NCBI RefSeq assembly: GCF_900696085.1
Contig: NZ_CAADFC020000008.1
Span: 1-64,000, forward strand
Origin: Bradyrhizobium ivorense
GTDB lineage: Bacteria; Pseudomonadota; Alphaproteobacteria; Rhizobiales; Xanthobacteraceae
Direction of reading: 5' to 3'
DNA: 64,000 nt
Below are positions 9,406-18,177 of the stretch, piece by piece. Position 1 is the stretch's first letter. Each line of letters begins with the position of its first letter. The position numbers and the translations under genes are program-made. Below the pieces are notes generated by a model, which made no database searches, was not told the origin of the DNA, and was given only the letters and a program-made list of their open reading frames with translations.

Positions 9406-10949
9406 GCCACGGCTCGCTTTTCGGCTTCGCGCGCGGCCTTCCAGTTCCAGGCCAGAAGTTCGTGAAGCTGGTTGGTCTTCGTGGCGCCGCTCACCATGCG
9501 ATCGAGAACGTCGACGAGATACGCCTCGGGGTCGAGGCCATTCAATTTCGCTGTGTTAAGAAGCGAAGCGAGTACCGCCCAGGTCTCGCCCCCGCCTTCG
9601 TCACCACTGAACAACGAGTTCTTTTTTCCGATCGCAATCGGCCTGATCGATCGCTCGACCGTGTTGGTGTCCGGCTCGAGCCGCCCGTCATCCAGGAATG
9701 CCGTCAGGCCCTGCCTGCGTTCGAGCATGTAGTCGATCGCCTTGATGAGCGTCGAGCGGCGGGAGATCCCGTCCTTCACCGCGATCAGACGGGTCCTCAA
9801 CGCCTCCATCAGCGGCTTCGTTTCGGCCTGTCGCGTCGCGCGGCGTTCCCCAGCGTCGAGACCGCGGATCCTCTCCTCGATCGCGTAGACGGCCGCTACG
9901 CGCTCGATGACCTCCGCGGCGAAGGGTGAGTTCGTCGTCTTGTGCACCCTCACGAAGTTGCGGCGCGCGTGAACGAGACAATACGCCAGCTGGATCTGGC
10001 CCGACATCTTCGCATCACCGGCCAGCGAGGCGTAGGCGGCATAGCCGTCGACTTGCAGCACGCCTTCGAAGCCGGCCAACTGCGCCACGATCTCCTTGCC
10101 GCGACCGCCTGCAAACACGTAGGCGACCGCCGGCGGCGCCGGCCCCTTCCACGCCCGATCGTCCGTCGCGTGCGCCCAGAACTGGCAGATCCTCGTGCGG
10201 CCGCGTCCCGGATCGAGAACTGGCATCGGCGTCTCGTCGCAGAACAGCCGCTCGAAGCCATGCATGGTCTTCAGTTGCAGATCGTAGAGGCCCCTGACCA
10301 GCCACGCCGCGCTCCCCATCCAGCGCGCCAGCGTCTGACGATCGACGACGACACCCTGGCCCGCCAGGATCTGCGTCTGGCGGTAGAGCGTCGATTGCCA
10401 GGCATATTTGGCCGCGGCGATATGCGCGATTAGCGCCGTCGTCGCCATGCCGCCCTCGACGAGCCGCGCCGGTGCCCGGGCCTGGACAATCGGGCCCTCA
10501 CAGGCGCGGCAGGCGTATTTTGGACGGATCGTGCGGAGCACACGCAGCCACGCGGGAACCCGATCGAGCGCTTCGCTGCTCTCCTCGCCGATCCGATGCA
10601 TCTGAGCCGCGCAGCACGGGCACAGCGTGGACGCCGGCTCGATCACCCGCTCGATCCGGGGCAGATGCGCCGGCAGCGCGCCGATGTTGCGCCTCGCTTT
10701 GCGCCGCTTCGGTCTCGGCGCGTCCGGTTTGTCGTCATTGGCCGGAGGCTGCGCGCCCGCGGTCCATTCCAGATCGAGCGCGATCTGTTCAGCGCAGACG
10801 ATTGCCGAGCGCTCCGATCGTGCGCCGAAGATCAGGCTCTTCAACGTGGCGATCTCTGCGCGCAGATCGTCGTTCTCGCCTTCGAAAGCCAGCACCATCT
10901 CGGCGAGAGCCGCAGGGTCAGAGGGGAGATCTTCAGGATGAAGCGCCAT
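9402..10949 (-). CDS. tnpC: IS66-family transposase TnpC
   Basis: A 515-residue full-length IS66 DDE transposase. An N-terminal leucine-zipper-like helix (residues about 20-45) is followed by a basic region and a zinc-binding segment with CPCCAAQM (about 112-119). The catalytic core includes FCDETPMPVLDPG (first Asp), QVDGYAAY (second Asp) and DTNTVERSIRPIAIGKKN (Glu). The C-terminal LHELLAWNWK motif is intact. It catalyses strand cleavage and transfer at the terminal repeats. It lies downstream of tnpA and tnpB in the usual IS66 order and shows no frameshift. Confidence 0.95.
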   Translation of the reverse strand: MALHPEDLPSDPAALAEMVLAFEGENDDLRAEIATLKSLIFGARSERSAIVCAEQIALDLEWTAGAQPPANDDKPDAPRPKRRKARRNIGALPAHLPRIERVIEPASTLCPCCAAQMHRIGEESSEALDRVPAWLRVLRTIRPKYACRACEGPIVQARAPARLVEGGMATTALIAHIAAAKYAWQSTLYRQTQILAGQGVVVDRQTLARWMGSAAWLVRGLYDLQLKTMHGFERLFCDETPMPVLDPGRGRTRICQFWAHATDDRAWKGPAPPAVAYVFAGGRGKEIVAQLAGFEGVLQVDGYAAYASLAGDAKMSGQIQLAYCLVHARRNFVRVHKTTNSPFAAEVIERVAAVYAIEERIRGLDAGERRATRQAETKPLMEALRTRLIAVKDGISRRSTLIKAIDYMLERRQGLTAFLDDGRLEPDTNTVERSIRPIAIGKKNSLFSGDEGGGETWAVLASLLNTAKLNGLDPEAYLVDVLDRMVSGATKTNQLHELLAWNWKAAREAEKRAVA

Positions 10950-10999
10950 ATCGCAGAGCTACACGAACACACTCGCAATCGCCAGCAAAACAAGACGAT

Positions 11000-11355
11000 T
11001 CAGGCAACTTTCGTCGGCCGCTTCGTCACCTTCGGGACCACACGCGACCACTCCGCAAGACCTTCAATCAGCATCGCCAGTTGCGCCCCCGTCACCGGCA
11101 TCGTACCCTCGCGAACAGGTGGCCAGGCGAAGCCCCCATTCTCGAGCCACTTCGTCGCTAGAACCATTCCCGAGCCGTCAAAAACCAGTAGCTTCAAACG
11201 ATCCGATCGCTTCGATCGGAAGACATAAACGTCGCCGCTGTAGGCTCGCCGCCTAATCCCTCCGCTACCACCGCGACCAGGCCATGAACGCCTTTGCGAA
11301 AGTCAATCGGCTGCGTCGCGAGGAACACACGGACCATTGGACCAAACGAGATCAT
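11000..11355 (-). pseudogene. tnpB: IS66 TnpB with a one-base frameshift
   Basis: The minus-strand frame opens MISFGPMVRVFLATQPIDFRKG and continues to GEGLGG-like sequence, then loses one base near 11248. From there the expected YSGDVYVFRSKRSDRLKLLVFD reading lies in another frame, which continues correctly to the stop at 11000. The span is 356 bases, one short of a multiple of three. TnpB (Orf2) is needed for IS66 transposition. The start overlaps the tnpA stop as ATGA, typical of these elements. A sequencing error could also explain the shift. Confidence 0.85.
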
Positions 11356-11774
11356 CGCGTCGACCTCACCGCCGCCAGCACGCGCTCCAGCGTCGCGGCG
11401 TCGACGCCGACGGGCACGCGCACCGTCGCGCCCGCGATCATCACCTCGATCCGCTCGGCCGGACTCACCAGAACATGCGCCTTATCGATCGCGTTCGGTT
11501 GCGCCTCGACGGCGGCGTCGAGCCTGACTTGCACGAACTGCGGCGCTTCGCTCGACGCGAGCCGCGCCTGGCGCCGCCACACACTGAGCAGTCCCCGGTT
11601 GACCCCGTTGCGTCGAGCCAGCTCGGAAATGCTCGTCTCCGGATCGGCGCTCTCGGCCACGATCCGCGCCTTCTCCGCATCGCTCCAACTGCGCCGTCGC
11701 CTCTCCCCCGTGATCACCTCGATCCGCTGATAGGAGGCGGCATCATGCCTGTCTTGATGCCTGTCTTGATGCAT
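11352..11774 (-). CDS. tnpA: IS66 accessory protein TnpA
   Basis: A 140-residue IS66 Orf1 protein. An N-terminal helix-turn-helix (RRRRSWSDAEKARIVAES through ISELARRNGVNRGLLSVWRRQ, residues about 25-68) is of the transposase_8 type that binds element ends. The C-terminal part is the usual variable strand region. The first copies of a short repeated sequence (HQDRHQDRH) suggest the real start may be a little downstream of the annotated ATG. It is the first gene of the IS66 operon. Confidence 0.88.
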   Translation of the reverse strand: MHQDRHQDRHDAASYQRIEVITGERRRRSWSDAEKARIVAESADPETSISELARRNGVNRGLLSVWRRQARLASSEAPQFVQVRLDAAVEAQPNAIDKAHVLVSPAERIEVMIAGATVRVPVGVDAATLERVLAAVRSTR

Positions 11775-11841
11775 GGAATGAGCGTCCCTCGCCTTGTCAA
11801 ATCCACGCGCGAGTCTCGCTCATCCCGTCCACCTAAACGAG

Positions 11842-11871
11842 GTGGGGTCGTCGTACCGCTATCGATCAATG
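11842..11871. repeat. IS66 right end: terminal inverted repeat plus target duplication
   Basis: On the minus strand bases 11863-11842 read GATAGCGGTACGACGACC..., matching the left end at CGGTACGA and CCAC. The following eight bases, 11864-11871, are GATCAATG, identical to those at 8707-8714. Confidence 0.85.
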
Positions 11872-12111
11872 TAGTAGATCAGCCCCGCGACCGATAAACT
11901 CGAGCACCGACTGCGCCTCGTTGATCTCGCTTGAAACGCGCTTCAGTATCCTAATTGCCACCTCTTCCGTCGCGATCAGCCCTGCTCTCTCGCAGGCCAA
12001 TCCAAACTGATGCATCACCTGTTCGTAGGAAGGCGCAACACGATTCTGCAACAAGCTGATCGCCAATGATGAGAGCATCTGCTCGACGACATCCTTCTCA
12101 GCATGGATCAA
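11866..12111 (-). CDS. Small hypothetical protein, possibly N-terminally truncated
   Basis: An 81-residue frame with good coding character (LSSLAISLLQNRVAPSYEQVMHQFGLACERAGLIATEEVAI), predicted helical and without known domain. The only available start is a TTG directly after a stop, without a ribosome binding site, so the N-terminus may be lost. It lies 124 bases downstream of the SKWP effector on the same strand and could be co-transcribed with it. Its TGA falls inside the right-hand IS66 target duplication, so the insertion sits exactly at the gene's end without changing the protein. Function unknown. Confidence 0.45.
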   Translation of the reverse strand: MIHAEKDVVEQMLSSLAISLLQNRVAPSYEQVMHQFGLACERAGLIATEEVAIRILKRVSSEINEAQSVLEFIGRGADLLH

Positions 12112-12234
12112 GAACTACGTCCTTCCGATTGTTTACTCAATTCCGTGACTGTAGACGCCTTCGACCACATCGCAAGAGCGTCGCTGCGTGGGATTGTCGT
12201 ATTCGACGTAGCCGCATCATGTGTGTTGAAACCG

Positions 12235-13896
12235 CTAGGAAGAGATTTCTTTGGCCGATTGCCTCGTTTGGTTGGACCACTTCTCCCCTATTCGGAGCTG
12301 CGTGGCTTCACTTTGTGTGAGTTGCAGCTCCCCGATGATCTTCGCTATCGCCTCATGACCTACTGCGCCTTGCGGCCATCTACTGAAAGCATTCATCAGG
12401 CTCTCCGACTCCGGCTTGGTAAAGTCAAAGAACCGGACACCGCGGCCGAGGACCTCATTGACGATCGCGATCGTGGCTTGGCGAGCGGCGCCCTCCTGCG
12501 GCCATCTGTTGAAACCGATCACCAGTCCCCTGAGATCCTGGGCAGTGAAGTCCGAGAGTCCCGTCCTGCGGCCGGCACGGCGAAGGACCTCGTCCGCGAG
12601 CACAACGGTCACTTGACCACACGGCAACTCCTCCGGCCAATTGCTGAAGCCGTTCACTAAGTTCGCGAGTCCCTGCTGTGAAAACTCGTAGAGCTGAGTG
12701 GCACGCCGCAGACCCTCACGAGCGAGCGCGACCGCTGCTCGGCGAAACGCCGGCTCTCGCGGCCACTTGCTAAAGCCATTCACCAGGTTCGCCAGGCCCT
12801 GTTCAGTAAGATCGGGGAGTTGGGCAGCACGCCAAAGTACCTCACCAGCGATCGCAACTGCAGCCTTACGACAGGTCGCATCTTCAGGCCATTTGCAAAA
12901 CCCGTTCACCAAGTTTGCCAGTCCTTGTTGGCTATAGTGAGGAAGTTGGTCAGCACGGCGCAGGAGCTCACTTGCGATCGCGACTGTGGCTTGACGGGAC
13001 ACTGCCTCATCTGGCCATTTACTGAAGCCATTCACCAAATTTGCCAGATCCTGCTCGCTAAACTCATGAAACCGGGCGACCCGACCAAGAACTTCGCTTG
13101 CGATCGCAATCGTGACCTGACCACACGGCAGCTCTTCCGGCCACTTGCTGAAACCGTTCACCAGGATGGCCAATGCCTGCTGAGGAAACTCGCAGAGCCT
13201 GCCGGAACGATGCAGAATTTCGAGCGCAAGCGTGGCTGCTGCTTGGCGCGAAGCCGCCTCATCCGGCCACTTGCTGAATCCGTTGACCAGGCTCACCAAT
13301 CCTTGCTGTGTAAAATCCGAGAGCTGGTGATGGCGGCCTGCGCGCCGAATGACACACCCCGCAATTACAACCGCCGCCTGGCGAAAGTCCGCTTCTTCCG
13401 GCCATTTGCTGAAGCCATTTATCAGCGCCGCCAGGCTCAGATTGTTCAACCCTTGAAGCGACCTGCTTTCCTCGCGACAAAACTTAGCTATTCTGATCGC
13501 CCCTTTGCGACATTCTGCTCTGTTGGAGTGCCGACCGAATGACGCTGCAAATATGGAAAGGGCTTTTATTCCGATCTTCCCAATCAGCGCATGGTCAAGC
13601 AGCGACACGCGAGAAGCTAATCTTTCGCAAACGTCCCGGCCGGCCTGACCTCCGGCTTTTCGGCTCACCGCATTGCATGCCGTGGCATATCCCCACGATC
13701 TCCCGGCACGGATGCTTTCCTCGAAATTCGGCAGGAATCTAGATTGAAACTCAAGCGCAGCCTTTTGCAGAAAGATCGGATGATTCGTCTTGCGCAGCTG
13801 CTTGTCGCGCGCAACCACCACAGTTGAGAATTCAACGATGTCGCGAGCACGATCGATCTCGCTTAGCGCCGTCGTCAGATTGGCTTGAGCAGACAT
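12235..13896 (-). CDS. SKWP-repeat type III effector (RipS-like)
   Basis: A 553-residue protein built from about nine 40-45-residue helical repeats, each starting LxxLVNGFSKWP(E/D)E and continuing RQAAVAIAxEVLRRA. One repeat reads FCKWP, one FSNWP, and two are more divergent. This signature defines the SKWP (RipS) effectors of Ralstonia solanacearum, which are usually over 1000 residues with more repeats, so this is a short version. The start at MSAQANL follows GGAAG at five bases; an upstream ATG would add 12 residues. No canonical tts box was found, but a GTCAGGTTGT-bearing repeat lies about 400 bases upstream. The heat/armadillo-like repeats suggest protein binding in the host; this is inference. 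Confidence 0.8.
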   Translation of the reverse strand: MSAQANLTTALSEIDRARDIVEFSTVVVARDKQLRKTNHPIFLQKAALEFQSRFLPNFEESIRAGRSWGYATACNAVSRKAGGQAGRDVCERLASRVSLLDHALIGKIGIKALSIFAASFGRHSNRAECRKGAIRIAKFCREESRSLQGLNNLSLAALINGFSKWPEEADFRQAAVVIAGCVIRRAGRHHQLSDFTQQGLVSLVNGFSKWPDEAASRQAAATLALEILHRSGRLCEFPQQALAILVNGFSKWPEELPCGQVTIAIASEVLGRVARFHEFSEQDLANLVNGFSKWPDEAVSRQATVAIASELLRRADQLPHYSQQGLANLVNGFCKWPEDATCRKAAVAIAGEVLWRAAQLPDLTEQGLANLVNGFSKWPREPAFRRAAVALAREGLRRATQLYEFSQQGLANLVNGFSNWPEELPCGQVTVVLADEVLRRAGRRTGLSDFTAQDLRGLVIGFNRWPQEGAARQATIAIVNEVLGRGVRFFDFTKPESESLMNAFSRWPQGAVGHEAIAKIIGELQLTQSEATQLRIGEKWSNQTRQSAKEISS

Positions 13897-14988
13897 GGAA
13901 TCTTCCGAGCTTTCACCGCAGCGCCTTGTCAAGCCACGAGCTCAATGCGACCGGACACCGCTTCTGGCTGAATGTGAACCGCCTATGCAGTTGACGCTTC
14001 TCTCGCGAGAACCGGCTATTCACTCGCCGGGCCCTCACTGCACAGCGAGGAATGCGATTGGAGCAGTTGTCAGCGACATCCTGCTGCATGCATCGCTCCA
14101 TCACCTCATGACATATCGCGACTCCGGTTGTTGCAGCGCGATTGACAACGGCCAGCACGGCATCGCCCCGCCGATCGACCCAAGGCCTTGCCATGGCCCG
14201 CAAGCGACAACGTCGGCAATTAGGAAGCCATCCCTGTCCGATCATATTGAACCATTCGACGCCCGCCCAGCCTGCCTTTGTCCTTGCGAGACTACAACCT
14301 GACGCAGCGTAGGGTTCAAGCTATTAAATGGTATCGAAGCGTGGCGTTGCACAGCCGACAATCGCGGCGACTACCAATGGGGCGCCACGGTTCGACACGG
14401 TTTCGAGTGACATTTACCCACTGAGGTCCCACGCTCGCTCCTGCGCTTCGTTCGATCGAGTCACACCCGGGATATCGCGGTAACGCTCGTTTTATCTATA
14501 GAAGAAAACATTGCCGCCATGCCCTTTCCAGGATGTTGATGAGCGCGCGCACCTACTCATAAACATGCCCATTGGGAAAACGATTGTAATGCTCCGACGG
14601 CTAGCGACACTGACCATTGTCACGGAAACGGCGAGCGCAATGAAGCCGCAGCGTTTGACACCGCACACGCCGCCGGAGATCAACATCGCTACGTTTCCAG
14701 TCGTGAGCCGCTGCTCCGCGTTTGCATGTGACTGCACGCCGATCGCCCCTGTGGAGCGCAGGAATTCCTCAGCCCATACGATCGTAGCGCCGAAAACCCG
14801 CAGCAATCCGTAGCAAATTTCGGTCGCACGCCCAGCGTAAGGCGATATCGGTGGATAACAGTCTTGAATACATCGAACCGCTCGCCACATCCGCCAAGCA
14901 ACGGCGACCAATCGCACAGGCGCAACTCCATCGGCATGAATGCCGACGGAGCGACGACGCAGTGCTGACGTGTACGCTTTGTACTTTC
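13897..14988. other. Upstream region of the SKWP gene, otherwise non-coding
   Basis: About 1.1 kb with only weak overlapping open frames. It holds the first copy of a 30-base direct repeat (14292-14321). No domain or RNA gene was recognised. Confidence 0.4.
14292..14321 (-). repeat. 30-base repeat, copy 1 (possible effector-promoter element)
   Basis: The pattern CTACAACCTGACGC-N9-TTCAAGC occurs here and again at 15979-16008, same orientation. On the minus strand it contains GCGTCAGGTTGTAG, sharing GTCAG-x-TTGT with the tts-box core. It lies 396 bases upstream of the SKWP effector start. A regulatory role is inference. Confidence 0.4.
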
Positions 14989-14989
14989 A

Positions 14990-15313
14990 ATGCCTACGTT
15001 AATTGCATCTGTGATGACCTCGATTGATGATAGATTAAGTGAGATCAGATGGGTGCGAAACGAGATCTGGCGCTGTCGTCGATTGCTTAAGACGGAACTG
15101 CCTCGTGAGGAGAGTGCTGCCGTCGAGAAGCGTCTGCTTGAACAGCTTACCGCCTTTGAACGGCTCTTGACGACCGCGTTTCCTCTGGTCTTGAGCCCTT
15201 CGGTGAACTCAACCAAAAGCAGTCCCGCCGGTTCAAGTGAATCCATTGAAACGCTCGTTGAGAACGCCGCAACGGCACCAACCGGCCCCTTCCGGACCTC
15301 GATCGATGGCTAA
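14990..15313 (+). CDS. Small coiled-coil hypothetical protein
   Basis: About 107 residues: SIDDRLSEIRWVRNEIWRCRR and the following LPREESAAVEKRLLEQLTAFERLL segments form two charged heptad-like helices, followed by a Ser/Pro-rich tail. No signal peptide, cysteine pair or known domain is visible. The start is uncertain: MTSIDD eight codons in is as likely, as no clear ribosome binding site precedes either. It stands alone between the SKWP gene and a Cys-rich small gene on the opposite strand. The Ser/Pro tail with coiled coil could suit a secreted protein, but nothing proves it. Confidence 0.45.
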   Translation: MPTLIASVMTSIDDRLSEIRWVRNEIWRCRRLLKTELPREESAAVEKRLLEQLTAFERLLTTAFPLVLSPSVNSTKSSPAGSSESIETLVENAATAPTGPFRTSIDG

Positions 15314-15355
15314 CACGAGCATTCTGGTGCTTAAGAAGCTCCCCGCTCCGGTGCC

Positions 15356-15706
15356 TCACTCTCGATGCAGGATCGGAACGTTGTTGACGCCTCGTTTTTT
15401 CGACCCACCGTTTCTCTCCGTCGCGGTTGGCATCACGCGGCGACATTCGACACGCAAGCCTTTGAAATTGTCCCTAAGACAAAACATGGCCGCGTCCATA
15501 TCGCCACGCCCTGTAAAACGGTCACAGAATCGCATCACGTCTGGTCTGCAAGACGTCAAGATCTCTTCCGATCTTCGTTCTCGCGCGCTAGCGTATCCCG
15601 TGCACCACGTTGCTGTGATCGCAACAAGGGCAGTGACATGGCAAGGCGCACGGTAAGCCCAACCCGTTCGCCGCTTTTGGCTCAACAGAACTCTCTTAAG
15701 CTGCAT
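15356..15706 (-). CDS. Small exported cysteine-rich protein (GLG1-like repeat)
   Basis: A frame of about 116 residues. The segment LTSCRPDVMRFCDRFTGRGDMDAAMFCLRDNFKGLRVECRRVM has the C-x7-C...C-x12-C spacing and PDVxRFC/GDxxxxxxCL signature of the small periplasmic Cys-rich (GLG1-type) proteins common in Bradyrhizobium. An N-terminal hydrophobic stretch (VTALVAITATWCTGYASA) looks like a signal peptide. Start is uncertain: the chosen ATG has GAAGG only two bases before it. A copy of the 30-base repeat lies about 270 bases upstream. Function unknown. Confidence 0.5.
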   Translation of the reverse strand: MQLKRVLLSQKRRTGWAYRAPCHVTALVAITATWCTGYASARERRSEEILTSCRPDVMRFCDRFTGRGDMDAAMFCLRDNFKGLRVECRRVMPTATERNGGSKKRGVNNVPILHRE

Positions 15707-16641
15707 AACCTTCACTATCGTTATTTGCCTCGCAAGTATTACCTGTTTAGGAAAGCAGGCTGCCGCATCGGCAGGAGCGGCCGGCGTCATTTGTGGTACT
15801 TCCGAATCATCGTTGCATCGCGCGTCAGCCTTGTTGCCAACATCAAGGCGCAACGCAGGCTAGCTACATTTGCAGCGGGCGCCACCCACTTTAGGCATTG
15901 TGTCTAACCTTGTGACATTTGCGACGTTAGTTCCCAACATGACATTCCTGCAAAGGCGCCGATCCTGCTTGGCACTGCCTACAACCTGACGCTACGGTCG
16001 ATTCAAGCACTTTGATCGTCGAACGGCGACAATACAATCCAAGATAGGCATACCCATATCTTGACGGGAGCTCGCAAGTGGGTTCCTCGACAATTGCACG
16101 CTTCACCGGCCGCAGCGCACACGAAACGTCATCCAGCGCCGACCGATAATTGCTCGGCTACGCTGGAGCGCAACGCATAGTTGAAGGCTTCGCATGGCCA
16201 CATGATTCCGTCGCGTTCATGACGCGACGAATTGCGTCGACGCTCCGCCTTTTTGTTCGGCGTCCTACTAAGTTGCAAGCCTGCACGCCCAAAATCGAGA
16301 AACCGACAGCTTTACGGCTCGCTCAAAGGTTCAAATCACAGGCCGAAATACACTTCGTCAGGATGGCCATCGTCGCGTGTGTGACAGTCGGTAGATCCCA
16401 AAGATTCGAGCCGACTGCTGCCATTCCTGTAATTGTTCAAGACCAATCAACGGACAGCCCCTGAACTCCACTGGCACGGCGGTTGCTACTACACAGCGAC
16501 AGCGGATCAGACTAGGTGAGCACACCCCGAGCAGAAGTCGCTCGTCTCTGACTGCTGGGAGTGATTTCGGCGATAAGCAGGCTAGTACGACCCCGCACTC
16601 TGTTCGCGACTTCCACGAATTACAACAAGGGCAAGCCAAGG
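15707..16641. other. Non-coding stretch with repeat copy 2
   Basis: Holds the second copy of the 30-base repeat (15979-16008) and the promoter region of the cytochrome c peroxidase gene. No further gene is supported. Confidence 0.4.
15979..16008 (-). repeat. 30-base repeat, copy 2
   Basis: The second CTACAACCTGACGC-N9-TTCAAGC, in the same orientation as the copy at 14292-14321. It lies about 270 bases upstream of the minus-strand Cys-rich gene, so both copies stand upstream of a minus-strand gene. Confidence 0.4.
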
Positions 16642-17712
16642 ATGAGGAAATCAGTGGCACGAAAGCTTTACATCGCAGCCAAGTTATGTGTTATGGCCGC
16701 TGGGATCCTGGCCTCGTCAACAGCAGGCGCCGATGATGATTTGATGAGTGCGGCGAGGCAGATTTTCAAGCCGATCCCCTCTATCGTTCCTGCGGTCAAG
16801 GACAACCCTATTACCCACGATAAGGTTGCACTCGGCAAGGCCCTATTCTTCGATCCGAGGCTATCGGCGAGCGGGGTCATTAGCTGCAACACGTGTCACA
16901 ACCTTGGGACCGGTGGAGCAGATGCCGGCCCGAGGTCGGTTGGTCATCGCTGGCAGCTAGGTTCACGTCGCGCGCCAACGGTCTATAACGCAGTCTTCAA
17001 TGTGGCACAGTTCTGGGACGGGCGCGCGGCTGACCTCAAGACGCAAGCCGCAGGCCCCGTCCAGGCCAGTACGGAAATGAATGCGACGCCCGCTCGCCTT
17101 CTCAATACGCTGAACTCAATGACCGATTATATCGTCATGTTCAGCAAGGCGTTCCCTAACGATGCGACGCCCATTACCTTTGACAACTTCGCCAAGGCCA
17201 TCGAGGCTTTCGAGGCGACCTTGATCACGCCCGCCGCTCCCTTCGATCAATACCTCGAGGGCGATGCGTATGCTCTCAGCGCTCAGCAGAAAGCAGGATT
17301 AAAGCTGTTCATAGAAAGGGGATGCTCAACTTGCCACAATGGTATCAACGTCGGCGGCCAGGACTACTTCCCGTTCGGCGTGACGGAACGGCCAATTACA
17401 AGCCTGCTGCCGAGAGACGACAAGGGCCGTTTCGCCGTCACCAAGGTACCCAGCGACGAGTATGTTTTCCGCTCCGCGCCGTTGCGCAACGTCGCATTGC
17501 GTCCTCCCTACTTCCATTCGGGCCAAGTTTGGAGCCTTAAGCAAGCTGTCGGCGTGATGAGTGAGATACAACTCGGCGCGAAGCTCAACGATACAGAAAA
17601 AGACGACATCGTCGCGTTTCTAAATTCACTCACCGGGCAGCTGCCTAGGATCGATTATCCGATATTGCCCGTGCGCACCGACACAACGCCAAAGCCCTCT
17701 ATGGACAAATAG
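16642..17712 (+). CDS. Di-heme cytochrome c peroxidase (CcpA/MauG family)
   Basis: A 356-residue periplasmic protein. Residues 1-30 form a signal peptide (VARKLYIAAKLCVMAAGILASSTAGA). Two c-type heme sites follow: CNTCH at 82-86 and CSTCH at 228-232. The motifs RRAPTVYNAVF and FWDGRAADL in between, and FRSAPLRNVALRPPYFHSG near 300, are typical of bacterial cytochrome c peroxidases, which reduce H2O2 with electrons from small cytochromes. The start at MRKSV has CCAAGG upstream; an in-frame ATG 27 codons earlier would spoil the signal peptide. The gene is alone. It could lower peroxide in microaerobic bacteroids, by inference. Confidence 0.88.
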   Translation: MRKSVARKLYIAAKLCVMAAGILASSTAGADDDLMSAARQIFKPIPSIVPAVKDNPITHDKVALGKALFFDPRLSASGVISCNTCHNLGTGGADAGPRSVGHRWQLGSRRAPTVYNAVFNVAQFWDGRAADLKTQAAGPVQASTEMNATPARLLNTLNSMTDYIVMFSKAFPNDATPITFDNFAKAIEAFEATLITPAAPFDQYLEGDAYALSAQQKAGLKLFIERGCSTCHNGINVGGQDYFPFGVTERPITSLLPRDDKGRFAVTKVPSDEYVFRSAPLRNVALRPPYFHSGQVWSLKQAVGVMSEIQLGAKLNDTEKDDIVAFLNSLTGQLPRIDYPILPVRTDTTPKPSMDK

Positions 17713-18177
17713 GCCAAATGGGCTGTCAACTTACAGAGCCAGGCTCGTCAACTTGCCAAGGAAAGATGGCGCGGGCACTCAAGCCTCCCGCAGCGAAATC
17801 AAAGTACACTGTATCAAGCTGAAGCTTACAGTAAAAAAATCTGGCTCTGAGTTCCTCCGGCTTGCCTAAGCGCTCCCGCCTCTCGAGGCTCATTTGGAGC
17901 GAGGACCGGGCGCGACGTCGCGGGGCGTCGCAATGCCGACCGTCGCGCGCGCGGCGTTCTCGCGCCCCGATTTTGGGCCAATTGATGAGGCCACCGCAAA
18001 CCCATCTTTGTTGTCGGCATCAGCAGCTGCGTGCGCCAATCAGGAAGGAAGTACGCATGACAGCATGCGGCGATATTCGAGAGACCTCGTCGTAAATGGC
18101 AACGAGCATTCCTCAATTTCGAGAACGCGATCGTGGAACGCCACGGACCGGGCTGGATCTCGATGGATCGTCAGCCA
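17713..18177. other. Non-coding stretch
   Basis: About 465 bases between the peroxidase gene and a broken peptidase gene. No coding signal or structured element is supported. Confidence 0.35.

Larger units (their letters stand above)
8715..11863 (-). mobile_element. Complete IS66-family insertion sequence with YecA-type passenger gene
   Basis: The element is 3149 bp, bounded by imperfect terminal inverted repeats (8715-8736 and 11842-11863) and flanked on both sides by the identical 8-bp sequence GATCAATG, a target-site duplication. Reading leftward it carries tnpA, tnpB, tnpC and a UPF0149/YecA-family passenger gene. tnpA-tnpB and tnpC-passenger overlap by a few bases, as expected for translational coupling. 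tnpB carries a one-base deletion, so autonomous transposition is doubtful. The identical duplication points to a recent insertion. The right-hand duplication contains the stop codon of the small gene at 11866-12111, which therefore was not truncated. Confidence 0.92.

Noticed and set aside
15365..15907. Plus-strand 180-codon frame opposite the Cys-rich gene
   Set aside because: No domain; the opposite strand carries a clear cysteine-spacing signature and signal peptide.
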